Shown here: piece after piece, positions 49,860 to 59,214 of the stretch | Layout: every line of letters begins with the position of its first letter | How positions within the stretch are numbered: position 1 is the first letter of the stretch | DNA from: Burkholderia sp. MS389 | GTDB taxonomy: Bacteria > Pseudomonadota > Gammaproteobacteria > Burkholderiales > Burkholderiaceae | Reading direction: 5' to 3' | NCBI RefSeq assembly: GCF_016899425.1 | Contig: NZ_CP045995.1 | Span: 248,001 to 312,000, forward strand | DNA: 64,000 bases | Notes under the pieces: model-generated | What the model was told of the DNA's origin: nothing | Seen by the model: the letters and a program-made list of their open reading frames with translations, nothing else | The model's database searches: none | Translations under genes and position numbers: made by a program

Positions 49860-49899
49860 GCGCGGCGGCATCGGGCCATTCGCCGTCATGCCGCCGCGC
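49860..49899. terminator. Long-stem hairpin between convergent genes
   Basis: GCGCGGCGGCAT (49860-49871) and ATGCCGCCGCGC (49888-49899) pair perfectly over 12 bases around a 16-base loop. It sits in the 144-base gap between the stops of the MDR oxidoreductase and porin genes. No U-tract is present. Confidence 0.5.
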
Positions 49900-49955
49900 G
49901 TAGCGTGAAAGCAGGCGGGGCGGCCGATCACCCGCTGCCGCTCGTCACGTCAGCT

Positions 49956-51047
49956 TCAAAACCGCTGCTGAATCCCCGCCGTGACCCCGACCTGCGTGGT
50001 GCCATACCCGTTGAAATCGCGCGACACGCCGACTTTCTGGTCGTGTTTCGCGATCGCGAACGCCCCGGCCGCATACAGCACCGTGCGCTTCGACAACGCG
50101 TACTGCGCGCGCACCGACACCAGTGTCGGGTCGGCATCCGTGCCGCCCTTGATGTTCTGGTGATAGACGGCCGCGATCAGCGAGAACGTCGGCGTGAACT
50201 GGTACGACCCGCCGAGCCAAACCATGTCGCTCAACTGGTTCGCCGCCGTGGTGCGGAACGTGCGCTTGTAATTGCGGTATCCGGCCATCGTTTTCAGGTT
50301 GCCGAAGTCGTAGCTCAGGCCCGCGTGGATGCCTTGAATGTAGTTGACGGTATCGGCCGGCGTGACGCTGTCGGCCGCACCGTTCTGCCGGTCGAACGTG
50401 ACGACGGCGGCGAACGGCCCCGTCTCGTAACCGATCGCGAAATCGTACTTGGAGCTGGTCTTCACGCTGCCCGGCACGTTGCCGAAACCGTACAGCGCGC
50501 CGAACTTGAAGCCGCTGAATTCGCCGTCGTAGCGCACGGCGTTCGACGAGCGCGTGAACATGCCGTCCTTGCGGCCGCCCGTCGCCATCGACGACGAGGC
50601 CCACGAATAGTTCTGCGAGTAACCCATCGGGTCGAACGGCATCATGTAGTCGTACGTGACGGTGAAGTTGCGGCCAAGCGTCAGCTCGCCCCATTTGCTT
50701 TTCAGGCCGACCGTCGCGCGGCGCGCGAAGATCGAGTCCGGGCCGTCGTCGGACGCACCGTTCGCGAGATCGATGCCGCTTTCGAGCCGGAACACGGCCT
50801 TCAACCCGCCGCCGAGATCCTCGACGCCGCGCAAGCCCCAGCGCGACGTGTTCTTGTTGCCCGACTTCAGCTTGATCGAATTGCCGCCTTCCGGTGCCGC
50901 ATGGTTCGCGAATTCGATGCCGGCGTCCATGATCCCGTATATCGTGACCGACGACTGCGCGTGCGCGACCGGCGCGGCGAGACAGGCGGCTGCAGCCGAA
51001 CCGGTGAGGACTACTGCTCGAATAGAACGTTCTGCGCGTGACTTCAT
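49956..51047 (-). CDS. Gram-negative general porin (OmpC type, Burkholderiales)
   Basis: This 363-residue outer-membrane protein has a signal peptide ending near PVAHAQ (cleavage before QSSVTIYGIMDAG). The mature start SSVTIYGIMDAGIEF and the loop-3 region are typical of Burkholderiales porins. Alternating strands such as SRWGLRGVEDLGGGLKAVFRLE and KYDFAIGYETGPFAAVVTFD form the barrel. It ends in Phe (GVTAGIQQRF), the outer-membrane insertion signal. The gene lies 157 bases downstream of the ABC importer ATPase gene on the same strand and may work with it or have its own promoter. AGGAGA lies 12 bases upstream of the ATG. Confidence 0.95.
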   Translation of the reverse strand: MKSRAERSIRAVVLTGSAAAACLAAPVAHAQSSVTIYGIMDAGIEFANHAAPEGGNSIKLKSGNKNTSRWGLRGVEDLGGGLKAVFRLESGIDLANGASDDGPDSIFARRATVGLKSKWGELTLGRNFTVTYDYMMPFDPMGYSQNYSWASSSMATGGRKDGMFTRSSNAVRYDGEFSGFKFGALYGFGNVPGSVKTSSKYDFAIGYETGPFAAVVTFDRQNGAADSVTPADTVNYIQGIHAGLSYDFGNLKTMAGYRNYKRTFRTTAANQLSDMVWLGGSYQFTPTFSLIAAVYHQNIKGGTDADPTLVSVRAQYALSKRTVLYAAGAFAIAKHDQKVGVSRDFNGYGTTQVGVTAGIQQRF

Positions 51048-51204
51048 TTTGACGGTGTCTCCTGGGTTGTTTTAGGCGGGGTGAAACGGAAAACGGGCAC
51101 GCAGCGCGCCATCGGCGGACGCGATGAAGCGTCCGTCGATGCGAGTCGCAAAGGGATACGCGCTCGACTGCCAGCGCGGCGGCGCGCGAGCCGCCGCGAT
51201 CGGG

Positions 51205-52272
51205 TCAGCCCGCTTTCGCGAACGCCCAGCAGTCGTTGGTCGGGAATTCGATCCAGTGCTTGCCGGCCGCGCGCGGCACATGGCCGAACGCACGCAGGCG
51301 CATGTCGCCGCAATGGAACAGGTATTCCCATCGGTCGCCGAGATACATCGACGTGACGAGGTCGGCCTGCAGCCGGTTCGCGCCCGGGCCGTCGGCGACC
51401 TGCACGCGTTCGAGACGGATCACGGCCTGGGCGTCCTGGCCCGGCGCGAGCGTGTCGCGGGCAAGCGCTTGCAACTCCCAGCCGTCGCCGGCGAGCGTCA
51501 CGCATTCGCCGTCGATCGCGGCGACGCGCGCGTCGATGCGGTTGTTGCTGCCCATGAACTCGGCCGTGTACAGCGAGCGCGGCGCACCGTACAGCTCGGC
51601 CGGCGTGCCTTCCTGCTCGATGCGGCCGTTGCGCAGCAGCAGGATGCGGTCGGACATCGCCATCGCTTCGGTCTGGTCGTGCGTCACGCACAGGGCCGAC
51701 AGCCCGAGCGACACGATCAGCTCGCGCAGCCACGCACGCGCCTCCTCGCGCAGCTTCGCGTCGAGGTTCGACAGCGGCTCGTCGAGCAGGATCACCGGCG
51801 GGTTGTAGACGAGCGCGCGGGCGATCGCGACACGTTGCTGCTGGCCGCCCGACAGCTGATGCGGAAAGCGCTCGGCGAGATGGCCGAGGCCGAGCTGGTC
51901 GAGCGCGGTCTGCACGCGCTGCTTCTGTTCGGCCGGCGCGACGCGGCGCAGCTTGAGGCCGTAGCCGACGTTGTCGGCGACGGTGCGGTGCGGCCACAGC
52001 GCGTACGACTGGAACACGAGGCCGAGCGAACGCTGTTCGACGGGCAGGTCGATGCGTTGCGCGCCGTCGAAGAACACGCGCTCGTCGAGCTGGATGCGTC
52101 CGTCGGACGGCTGTTCGAGGCCGGCCACCGCGCGCAGCAGCGTGGTCTTGCCGCTGCCCGACGCGCCGAGCAGGCACACGACTTCGCCGGCCTTCAGTTC
52201 GAACGACACGCCCTTGAGGATCGGGTTGGCGCCGTAGCTGAGGTGCAGATCGTCGACGATGAGCTTATCCAT
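51205..52272 (-). CDS. ABC importer ATP-binding protein, ferric/FbpC-type
   Basis: This 355-residue ATPase energises uptake through the adjacent two-domain permease. Walker A is GASGSGKTT (about 37-45), the Q-loop is VFQSYALWPH, the signature is LSGGQQQR (about 140-147), Walker B is VILLDEP and the switch His is in VTHDQTEAMAMSD. A C-terminal TOBE-like regulatory domain follows from about residue 240. The Fbp/CUT family resemblance covers Fe3+, 2-aminoethylphosphonate, thiamine and putrescine systems, so the substrate is not settled. The start overlaps the permease stop by 8 bases. Order from the 5' end is binding protein, permease, ATPase, then porin. Confidence 0.93.
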   Translation of the reverse strand: MDKLIVDDLHLSYGANPILKGVSFELKAGEVVCLLGASGSGKTTLLRAVAGLEQPSDGRIQLDERVFFDGAQRIDLPVEQRSLGLVFQSYALWPHRTVADNVGYGLKLRRVAPAEQKQRVQTALDQLGLGHLAERFPHQLSGGQQQRVAIARALVYNPPVILLDEPLSNLDAKLREEARAWLRELIVSLGLSALCVTHDQTEAMAMSDRILLLRNGRIEQEGTPAELYGAPRSLYTAEFMGSNNRIDARVAAIDGECVTLAGDGWELQALARDTLAPGQDAQAVIRLERVQVADGPGANRLQADLVTSMYLGDRWEYLFHCGDMRLRAFGHVPRAAGKHWIEFPTNDCWAFAKAG

Positions 52273-54037
52273 GAAGTTTCACTCCGAAGCGCAGGGCCAC
52301 GCCGAGACCGGCGCCGACCATCGCGATGTTGATGACAGAGAGCGCGGCGACCTGGTCGACGGCGCCGGTCGCCCACAGCGACACGAGCAGCGCGCCGATC
52401 ACTTCGGTGCCGGGCGACAGCAGGTAGACGGCGGTCGAGTATTCGCGCTCGAAGATCATGAAGATCAGCAGCCACGCGGCGAGCAGGCCGAAGCGCACGA
52501 GCGGCAGCGTCACGTCGAGCGACACGCGGCTGCGCGTCGCGCCGACGCTGCGGCCGGCTTCTTCCAGCTCGGGGCCGACCTGCAGCAGCGCGCTCTGGAT
52601 CAGCCGCATCCCGTACGCGAGCCACACGACCGTGTACGCGATCCAGATGCTCCACATCGAGTTCTTCAGTTCGCGCAGGCCGGGCACGAACAGGAAAATC
52701 CACAGGAACGCGAGACCGGCGAGCAGGCCCGGCACCGCGCGCGGCAGCAGCACGAGGTAGTCGAGCAGCCTGGTCGCCCAGTCGGGGCGACGGTGGCCGG
52801 CGAACGCGACGAGCGAGTAGAAGCCGATCGCGAGCGCGCCGCCGATCACGCCGATGCCAAGCGTGTTGACGATCGCGCGCACCAGGTTGTCCTGCTCGAA
52901 CAGCTCGATGAAGTTCGACAGCGTCAGTACCTCGGCGAGCGCGACGCCTTCGCCCCAGTTGGTCACGAACGCGCGCAGCACGATGCCCGAGATCGGCACG
53001 ATCACGGTCAGCATCAGCCACAGCGCGACGATCGCGAGCGCGACCCAACGCCACACGCCGAGCGGCAGCACCGTCGCGCGGCCGGCCTTGCCCTTCACGG
53101 TGACGAAGCGGCTCGCGGTCTTCAGCAGGCGGCGCTGCAGCAGCACGAGCGGGAACGTGATCGCGACGATGCACACGGCGACCGCGGCCATCAGGTGATA
53201 CGACGGCACGCCGAGCTTGTTGGTCAGCTTGTACAGGTAGGTCGCGAGCACGAGGTGGCCTTCCGGGTCGCCGAGCACGAGCGGCAGCCCGAACACCTCG
53301 AAGCCGAGGAAGAACACCAGCACGCCGGCGAACAGCAGCGCGGGCATCGTCATCGGCAGGCTCACGTCGAGCGCGACGCGGAACGGGCGGGCGCCCGTCA
53401 CGCGCGCCGCTTCCTCGACGTCCGAGCCGAGGTTGCGCAGCGCGGCCGACGAATACAGGTACACGTGCGGCACGTGCGTGAGGCCGACGATCACCGTGAT
53501 CGCGAAGATCGAATACACGTTCCAGGGCACGTTCTGCACCCCGAACAGTTCCTTGAACCACACCGAGTAGAAGCCGACCGGGCCGGCCGCGACCACGTAG
53601 CCGAACGCGAGCACCATCGGCGACACGAACACCGGCGTGAGCAGCAGCGGTTCGAGCCAGCGGCGGCCGGGCAGGTCGGTGCGCACCATCAGGAACGCGA
53701 GGATGCCGCCGAGCGGGATCGAGATGAACAGCATCCCGCCGGCGATGATGAACGAGTTCTTCACGGCCGACCAGAAGTCGGGATCGCTGAAGATGAAGCG
53801 GAAGCCGTCGATGCCGAGCGTCTTGTTCGCGTCGAAGAACGGCGCGGACAGCAGGCTCTGGAACAGGATGAAGCCGAGCGGCAGCGCGACCGCGACGGTC
53901 AGTACCGCGACGACGATCCAGCGCAGCATGCCGGCGAGCGGCTGCAGGCGGCTGACCGGCAGCGCGGGAACGGCGTCGCGCGGGCCGGCGGCGGGTGGAA
54001 CGGCCGGTGCCGTGCCGCGTGTGCTGGTTGAAAGCAT
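52265..54037 (-). CDS. ABC importer permease, fused two-domain FbpB-type
   Basis: This 590-residue inner-membrane protein has two consecutive binding-protein-dependent transport domains. Each has about six helices and an EAA loop: EEAARVTGARPFRVALDVSLPM (about 210-231) and EEAGRSVGATRSRVSLDVTLPL (about 490-511). Such double-length permeases are typical of ferric FbpB and related systems. It forms the membrane channel for the substrate delivered by the binding protein encoded upstream. Two hairpins lie between the binding-protein stop and this gene's ATG, the nearer only 12 bases upstream of the start. They may set a lower expression level for the membrane parts. Confidence 0.94.
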   Translation of the reverse strand: MLSTSTRGTAPAVPPAAGPRDAVPALPVSRLQPLAGMLRWIVVAVLTVAVALPLGFILFQSLLSAPFFDANKTLGIDGFRFIFSDPDFWSAVKNSFIIAGGMLFISIPLGGILAFLMVRTDLPGRRWLEPLLLTPVFVSPMVLAFGYVVAAGPVGFYSVWFKELFGVQNVPWNVYSIFAITVIVGLTHVPHVYLYSSAALRNLGSDVEEAARVTGARPFRVALDVSLPMTMPALLFAGVLVFFLGFEVFGLPLVLGDPEGHLVLATYLYKLTNKLGVPSYHLMAAVAVCIVAITFPLVLLQRRLLKTASRFVTVKGKAGRATVLPLGVWRWVALAIVALWLMLTVIVPISGIVLRAFVTNWGEGVALAEVLTLSNFIELFEQDNLVRAIVNTLGIGVIGGALAIGFYSLVAFAGHRRPDWATRLLDYLVLLPRAVPGLLAGLAFLWIFLFVPGLRELKNSMWSIWIAYTVVWLAYGMRLIQSALLQVGPELEEAGRSVGATRSRVSLDVTLPLVRFGLLAAWLLIFMIFEREYSTAVYLLSPGTEVIGALLVSLWATGAVDQVAALSVINIAMVGAGLGVALRFGVKLHG

Positions 54038-54049
54038 GAGTTCGCCCCT

Positions 54050-54116
54050 GCGGCCATCCGGATGGCCGCCTCAAGGAAGTCGGTGAGGAGAAGGGGCCGC
54101 CCGCGCGACGGGCGGC
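54050..54116 (-). promoter_or_regulatory. Two intercistronic hairpins between binding protein and permease genes
   Basis: GCGGCCATCCGGATGGCCGC (54050-54069) is a perfect 20-base palindrome lying 12 bases before the permease start codon. GCCGCCCG (54096-54103) and CGGGCGGC (54109-54116) form an 8-base stem with a 5-base loop. Such pairs commonly stabilise the upstream binding-protein message or attenuate reading into the permease. Confidence 0.6.
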
Positions 54117-54150
54117 GGGCAGCCTGGGTCAGCCGAAGCCGATCAGCGCA

Positions 54151-55251
54151 TCAGCGCTTGATCGCCTGCTGCCATTGCTTCAGGAACGCGAGGCGCTTCG
54201 ACTGGTCGAGATAGACGAGCAGGCCGGTGCCGATCTGGATCGGCTTCAGCGAATCGCCGAGTTCCTTCGTGAGGCTCGCGGCCGACGTCTCGCCGGTCAC
54301 GTCCGCGCGGATCGCGTACAGGTTCGCCTGGTTCGCGATCAGCGTCTGGCCGCGCTTGGACAGCAGGTAGTCGACCCACAGCTTCGCGGCGTTCGGGTTC
54401 TTCGCCTTCTTCGACACGGTGGCGAGGCGGCTCACGACCTGTGTGTAGTCCTTCGGAAACACGTAGCCGATCGACTTGTCCTTCTTCGCCTTCGCGTACG
54501 CGTACGAACCGATGATGTTGTAGCCGATCAGGTTCTCGCCCGACGAGATGCGCTCCATCATCGCGCCCGTGCTCGACTGCAGCTTCGGGCCGGTCGCGCC
54601 GATCGCGTTTACCAGCTCCCACGTGACCTTCTCGTTCACGTGCGCGTCCTGGGTCAGGTAGTTGAAGCCGACGCCCGATTTCTCGATGTCGTAGGTCGTG
54701 ACCTTGCCCTTGAACTTGTCGGCCTGCGTGGTGAGCAGCTTGATCAGCTCGGCGCGCGTCTTCGGCACTTCGTTTTCGGGGATCAGGCGCTTGTTGTAGA
54801 CGATTGCGAGCGGCTCGAACGTCGTGCCGTACGCCTGCTTCTGGTATTGCGCCCATTGCGGCACGTTCGGGCTTTCGGGCGAATCGTAGGACGCCATCAG
54901 GCCGTCGTTGACGAGCTTGACCTGCAGGTCCATCGCCGAGCTCCACAGCACGTCGGCGCTGGTGCTGCTCGCCGCGTTCTCGCTGATGTAGCGGTTGTAC
55001 AGCTCGGTGCTGTTCATGTCGTTGTACTCGACCTTCACGCCGTACAGGCTTTCGAAGTCCTTGATCAGCGGACGTACGAGGCCCGTGTCGGTCGTCGAGT
55101 AGACGATCAGCTTGCCTTCCTTCTTCGCGGCGTCGATCACGCCCTGGTAGTTCCCCGGGTAGCCGGCCGGAACCTGCGCGGCGGCGCTGCCGGCGGCGGT
55201 GCCCAGAAGGACCGCCAGCGCGGCGGCGAGGTGCTTCGGTGCAAACGGCAT
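54151..55251 (-). CDS. ABC importer periplasmic binding protein, ferric/AfuA-type
   Basis: This 366-residue binding protein has a signal peptide (MPFAPKHLAAALAVLLGTAAGSAAA, cleavage near residue 25) and a type II periplasmic-binding fold. It starts KKEGKLIVYSTTDTGLVRPLIKDFESLYGVKVEY (about 43-76), typical of Fe3+ and related extracellular solute-binding family 1 proteins. ADVLWSSAMDLQVKLVNDGL and YAYAKAKKDKSIGYVFPKDYTQVVSR follow. The twin Tyr of ferric transferrin-like FbpA is not evident, so a phosphonate, sugar-phosphate or chelated-iron ligand is possible. GGAGGAA lies upstream of the ATG at 55251. It heads the operon. Confidence 0.92.
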   Translation of the reverse strand: MPFAPKHLAAALAVLLGTAAGSAAAQVPAGYPGNYQGVIDAAKKEGKLIVYSTTDTGLVRPLIKDFESLYGVKVEYNDMNSTELYNRYISENAASSTSADVLWSSAMDLQVKLVNDGLMASYDSPESPNVPQWAQYQKQAYGTTFEPLAIVYNKRLIPENEVPKTRAELIKLLTTQADKFKGKVTTYDIEKSGVGFNYLTQDAHVNEKVTWELVNAIGATGPKLQSSTGAMMERISSGENLIGYNIIGSYAYAKAKKDKSIGYVFPKDYTQVVSRLATVSKKAKNPNAAKLWVDYLLSKRGQTLIANQANLYAIRADVTGETSAASLTKELGDSLKPIQIGTGLLVYLDQSKRLAFLKQWQQAIKR

Positions 55252-55443
55252 GTCTTCCTCCAGTGATGCGTCGATGTTGTTCGAGTGACGCGGATGTTAA
55301 GTGCGACGCACTTTCAGCCCGCTTTCATTTCCGTTCACAATCGTGCCGTTCGTGTCATGGATTTCCCGAGGTCGACGCGGCCGCCGCCGCGGGTTTCGCG
55401 GCGCGCGGCAGGGTTCGAAAGGGAGAGGGGGCGAGGTTGCCGG

Positions 55444-56922
55444 CTACGCGGACGCGGCCAGCAGTTGTCCGAGGACGCGGCCGCCATGCCGTGCGTGCGC
55501 GGCCGTCAGCGCCGCATACCCGACGACGACGCCCGCTTCGCACCGGGCGCTTCGACAGAAGCCGTGGATCGGCTGCAACTCGATGCCCGCCGCGCGGGCT
55601 TGCGAAACGTACGCAGCCTCCTTGATGCCGGGTGGCAGCCACAGCACGAAATGAAAGCCCGCATGCTCGCCGGACACCGTGTATCGGCCGCCCGCATGCT
55701 TCGCCAACTGGTCGAGCACGATGTCGCGCCGCTGACGGTATGCGTGGCGGGCGGCGCGCAGGTGCTTCGCGAAATCGCCGTGGCCGATGAAGCGCGCGAG
55801 CGCGAGCTGCGGCGCGACGCCGACCGAGCGCGCGGTCGCGTGCCACACGGCGGACAGCGCCGGCCGCAGTGCCGCCGGCACGACCATGAAGCCGATGCGC
55901 AGCCCGGAAAACAGCGTCTTGTTGAACGACCCGCAGTAGATCACGCGATCGCACGCATCGAGCGATTTCAGCGCGGGCAGCGGGGCGGTCTGGTAGCTGA
56001 ATTCGCCGTCGTAGTCGTCCTCGATGATCCACGTGCGGTGGCGTTGCGCCCAGTCGAGCAGTTCGAGCCGACGCGACACCGACATCGTGACGCCGAGCGG
56101 CGCCTGATGGGCCGGCGTCACGTAGGCGGCGCGCGCATCGGGATGGCGGTCCAGCGACGCGGTGTCGATGCCTTCCCGATCGACCGGCACGTCGATCGCG
56201 GTCGCGCCCGCGAGCGTGAAGATCTGCCACGCCGACGCATAACCGGGATCTTCCATCAGCACCGTCGAGCCGGGCGCGAGCAGCGTGCGCGCGACGAGGT
56301 CGATCGCGTGGCGGATGCCGGTCGTGATGACGATGTCGCCGGCCTCGCACGGGATGCCGCGGTATTCGCGCAGGTACGCGGCGATTTCGGCGCGCAGGCT
56401 TTCGACGCCCTGGGCCGGCGTCGCGCCGAGCTCGTCGGCCGTCGCGGCAAGCAGGCCGGCGCCGAGCGCCTTCTTCCATTGCTGCATCGGCAGCAGGCCG
56501 GGATCGGCGAGCCGCGCGACGAACGGGACGCCCGGACGCACGCCGTGCTCGGATTCGGCCGCGGCGGCCGGCGCCGGGGAGGCGGCGGCGTGGAGCGGGG
56601 CGCCGTCGCGCGACTGCGCGGCCGCGCGCAGATAGCTGTCCGGCACTACCGCGCAGACCCGTGTGCCGGACCCCTGCGTGCGGGCGATGTAGCCCTCGGC
56701 GCACAGGATGTCGTATGCCGCTTCGACGGTGCCGCGCGCGACGTCCCAGCGCGCGGCCAGCGTCCGGCTCGATGGCAGCGGGCTGTCGGCGGACAGCAGG
56801 CGCTTCAGGATCGCGTCGCGAATCGTGTCGGCGATGCATTCCTGCTTCGATTGCGGGCTGCCGCCCGACAGCCCGGCGGGGCGCGGCAGATCCAGCGGAA
56901 TCGCGGCTTTGCCTCGCGGCAT
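55444..56922 (-). CDS. MocR/PdxR-type regulator (GntR HTH fused to aminotransferase-like domain)
   Basis: This 492-residue protein has a GntR winged helix at residues 25-95 (SPLPSSRTLAARWDVARGTVEAAYDIL). A linker follows, then a fold-type I PLP domain (about 130-485). The PLP region shows ITTGIRHAIDLVARTLL, MEDPGYASAWQIF, EDDYDGEFSYQ and the Schiff-base lysine Lys335 in GSFNKTLFSGLRIGFM. Members regulate vitamin B6, GABA or taurine metabolism, or transport, using PLP adducts as signals. It is divergent from the Bcr/CflA efflux gene across 102 bases, so it probably controls that pump or itself. It is 192 bases from the ABC importer gene on the same strand. Confidence 0.93.
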   Translation of the reverse strand: MPRGKAAIPLDLPRPAGLSGGSPQSKQECIADTIRDAILKRLLSADSPLPSSRTLAARWDVARGTVEAAYDILCAEGYIARTQGSGTRVCAVVPDSYLRAAAQSRDGAPLHAAASPAPAAAAESEHGVRPGVPFVARLADPGLLPMQQWKKALGAGLLAATADELGATPAQGVESLRAEIAAYLREYRGIPCEAGDIVITTGIRHAIDLVARTLLAPGSTVLMEDPGYASAWQIFTLAGATAIDVPVDREGIDTASLDRHPDARAAYVTPAHQAPLGVTMSVSRRLELLDWAQRHRTWIIEDDYDGEFSYQTAPLPALKSLDACDRVIYCGSFNKTLFSGLRIGFMVVPAALRPALSAVWHATARSVGVAPQLALARFIGHGDFAKHLRAARHAYRQRRDIVLDQLAKHAGGRYTVSGEHAGFHFVLWLPPGIKEAAYVSQARAAGIELQPIHGFCRSARCEAGVVVGYAALTAAHARHGGRVLGQLLAASA

Positions 56923-57024
56923 AGTGGTCCAGGCAATAGTCGATTTAATGGCCCTTCAGCTTATATCACTTTCACCTTAGATTGCTGTCGACTTCACCCA
57001 TCCTGACCGAAACGGACTCACCGC

Positions 57025-58266
57025 ATGAAGACGCGCTCATTACCCCGATGGGGCTGGCTGTTCCTGCTGATGCTCGTGGTGTGCCTGCCGCGCGTCACGA
57101 TCGATGCGTACCTGCCGTCGCTGCCCGCGATGGCGGACGCGCTGCACGGCACCGACGCGCAGTTGCAGCTCACGCTGACCCTGTACATGGTCGGCTATGC
57201 GCTGTCGATGCTGGTGTCGGGGCCGCTGTCCGACCGCTACGGCCGACGTCCGGTGCTGCTCGGCGGCCTGGGCGTGTACGTCGTCGCAAGCGTCGCATGC
57301 GCAGGGTCGACGAGCATCCCTGCGCTGATCGCCGCGCGCATGTTCCAGGCGCTGGGCGGCTGCACCGGGACCGTGATCGGCCGCGTGATCGTGCGCGAAC
57401 GTTTTCCGGCCGCGACGCAGGCCACGATGCTCGGCCATATTTCGGCCGGCATGGCGCTGTCGCCGGTGGTCGCGCCGCTGGCCGGCAGCGCGATCGCCGA
57501 GTGGCTCGGCTGGCGCGGCGTGTTCGGCTGGCTGGCGGCGGGCGGGCTGGTCGCGGCCGCGATGGTGCTGCGCTACCTGCCCGAGACGCGCGAATGCGAC
57601 GCGCGGCCGCCAGCCGGCGCCAGCGCGGGGTTGCTGCGAACCTACGCCGGCCTGCTGCGCGAGCGGCGCTTCCTGCGCTATTCGCTCGCGATCAGCTTTG
57701 CTTACTGCACGTACTACCCGTTCATCGCGGAATCGTCGACGCTGTTCCAGCGGCACATCGGCGTGTCCGGGCCGGTCTATGCGGCGATCTTCGGCGTGAC
57801 CGTACTCGGCTATCTGGTCGGTTCGAATATGTTCGCGCGGATCAGCGCGCGCTGGTCAGCCGATTCGGTCATCGCGGCGGCGGCGGCCGTCAATCTCGTC
57901 GGCGCCGCCGTGCTGGGGATCGGCGGCGCGATCGCCCCGACTTCGGTGACGGCCCTCGTCGCACCGATGTTCGTCGTGATGATCGCGGTCGGGATCGCGA
58001 TTCCGGCCTGCCAGTTCGCGGTGATGCAGCCGTATACGAAGATCGCCGGTACGGCGTCGGGGCTGTTCTTCTTTATCCAGATGGCGATCACGGCCGCGTG
58101 CGGTGGCGTGCTGGCGTGGCTGTCGGACGGCACCGCGCGCCCGATGATCGCCATCACGGCCGGCGCGAGTATCGCGTTCGTCGCGGTGGTGGCCGGTTTT
58201 CGCGAGCGGCGTGTGACCGGCGATGCGCGCATCGCGGCGCGCAACCGTCCGGCTGCCGAGCGCTGA
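57025..58266 (+). CDS. Bcr/CflA-family MFS efflux transporter
   Basis: This 413-residue major facilitator has 12 predicted helices. The N-terminal half carries TIDAYLPSLPAMADALHGTDAQLQLTLTLYMVGYALSMLVSGPLSDRYGRRPVLL (about 24-78), including the MFS motif GPLSDRYGRRP. CTGTVIGRVIVRERFP (about 113-128) is also typical of Bcr/CflA. This family exports bicyclomycin, sulfonamides, chloramphenicol or cysteine-type amino acids; the substrate here is unknown. It is divergent from the MocR regulator. The ribosome site upstream of the ATG is weak. Confidence 0.9.
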   Translation: MKTRSLPRWGWLFLLMLVVCLPRVTIDAYLPSLPAMADALHGTDAQLQLTLTLYMVGYALSMLVSGPLSDRYGRRPVLLGGLGVYVVASVACAGSTSIPALIAARMFQALGGCTGTVIGRVIVRERFPAATQATMLGHISAGMALSPVVAPLAGSAIAEWLGWRGVFGWLAAGGLVAAAMVLRYLPETRECDARPPAGASAGLLRTYAGLLRERRFLRYSLAISFAYCTYYPFIAESSTLFQRHIGVSGPVYAAIFGVTVLGYLVGSNMFARISARWSADSVIAAAAAVNLVGAAVLGIGGAIAPTSVTALVAPMFVVMIAVGIAIPACQFAVMQPYTKIAGTASGLFFFIQMAITAACGGVLAWLSDGTARPMIAITAGASIAFVAVVAGFRERRVTGDARIAARNRPAAER

Positions 58267-58391
58267 GCGGCAGCCGCCGGCGCCGCCCGCGGCCGCTTCG
58301 CAACACCCGCGCAACCCGTGTTTGCGCGAGGCGTGGAGACGGAAAGGATCATGTAATGTAGCGGGCTGTCGCTGACCTTACCGGAATCCCC

Positions 58392-59066
58392 ATGCGCGTG
58401 CTGCTCGTCGAAGACAACCCGAACCTGGCCCAGTCGCTGAACGACGCGCTGAGCGCCGCGCGCTTCGCGGTCGATCACATGGCCGACGGCGAGGCGGCGG
58501 ACCACGTGCTGCGCACGCAGGATTACGCGCTGGTGATCCTCGATCTCGGGCTGCCGAAGCTCGACGGGCTGGAGGTGCTGCGGCGGCTGCGCGCGCGCCG
58601 CAATCCGGTGCCGGTGCTGATCCTCACCGCGCACGGGTCGGTCGAGGACCGCGTGAAAGGGCTCGATCTCGGCGCCGACGACTATCTCGCGAAGCCGTTC
58701 GAATTGACCGAACTGGAGGCGCGCGCCCGCGCGCTGATCCGGCGCAGCCTCGGTCACGAGCACTCGCGCGTCGAATGCGGGCCGCTTTCGTACGACAGTA
58801 TCGACCGCGGCTTCCATCTCGCGGGCGAGCCGCTGTCGCTCACGCCGCGCGAGCGCTCGGTGCTCGAGGTGCTGATCCTGCGCAACGGCCGCGCGATCAA
58901 CAAGGACACGCTGTCGGAGAAGATCTTCGGGCTCGACGAATCGGTCAACGCGGACGCGATCGAGATCTACGTGTATCGCCTGCGCAAGAAGCTGGAGAAC
59001 TCGGGCGTCGCGATCGTCACGCTGCGCGGGCTGGGCTACTTGCTCGAAGCGAAGGCGGACGAGTGA
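58392..59066 (+). CDS. OmpR/TctD-type response regulator
   Basis: This 224-residue regulator has a receiver domain with Asp8, the phospho-acceptor Asp51 (VILDLGLPKLDG) and the conserved Lys in LAKPFELTELEAR (about 101). An OmpR winged helix follows (about 125-222; LSLTPRERSVLEVLILRNGRAINKDTL, with ADAIEIYVYRLRKKLE as recognition helix). The sequence is closest in character to TctD. It is co-directional with the histidine kinase gene about 150 bases downstream. tctABC citrate-transport genes, the usual targets, are not in the window, so the regulon is unknown. The 125-base gap upstream probably holds the promoter. Confidence 0.93.
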   Translation: MRVLLVEDNPNLAQSLNDALSAARFAVDHMADGEAADHVLRTQDYALVILDLGLPKLDGLEVLRRLRARRNPVPVLILTAHGSVEDRVKGLDLGADDYLAKPFELTELEARARALIRRSLGHEHSRVECGPLSYDSIDRGFHLAGEPLSLTPRERSVLEVLILRNGRAINKDTLSEKIFGLDESVNADAIEIYVYRLRKKLENSGVAIVTLRGLGYLLEAKADE

Positions 59067-59214
59067 TCCGCCTTCACGCTCACCGTCATTCACTGGCCCC
59101 CGAGGAGGCGCATGCCGTCGCCGGCCGGCTTCGCAACGACGACCTCCGGCCCGGGCGCAGGGTAATGCTCCGCGAATGCCCCGCCATGCCCGTCGGGACG
59201 GCCCGGCGAGCCGC

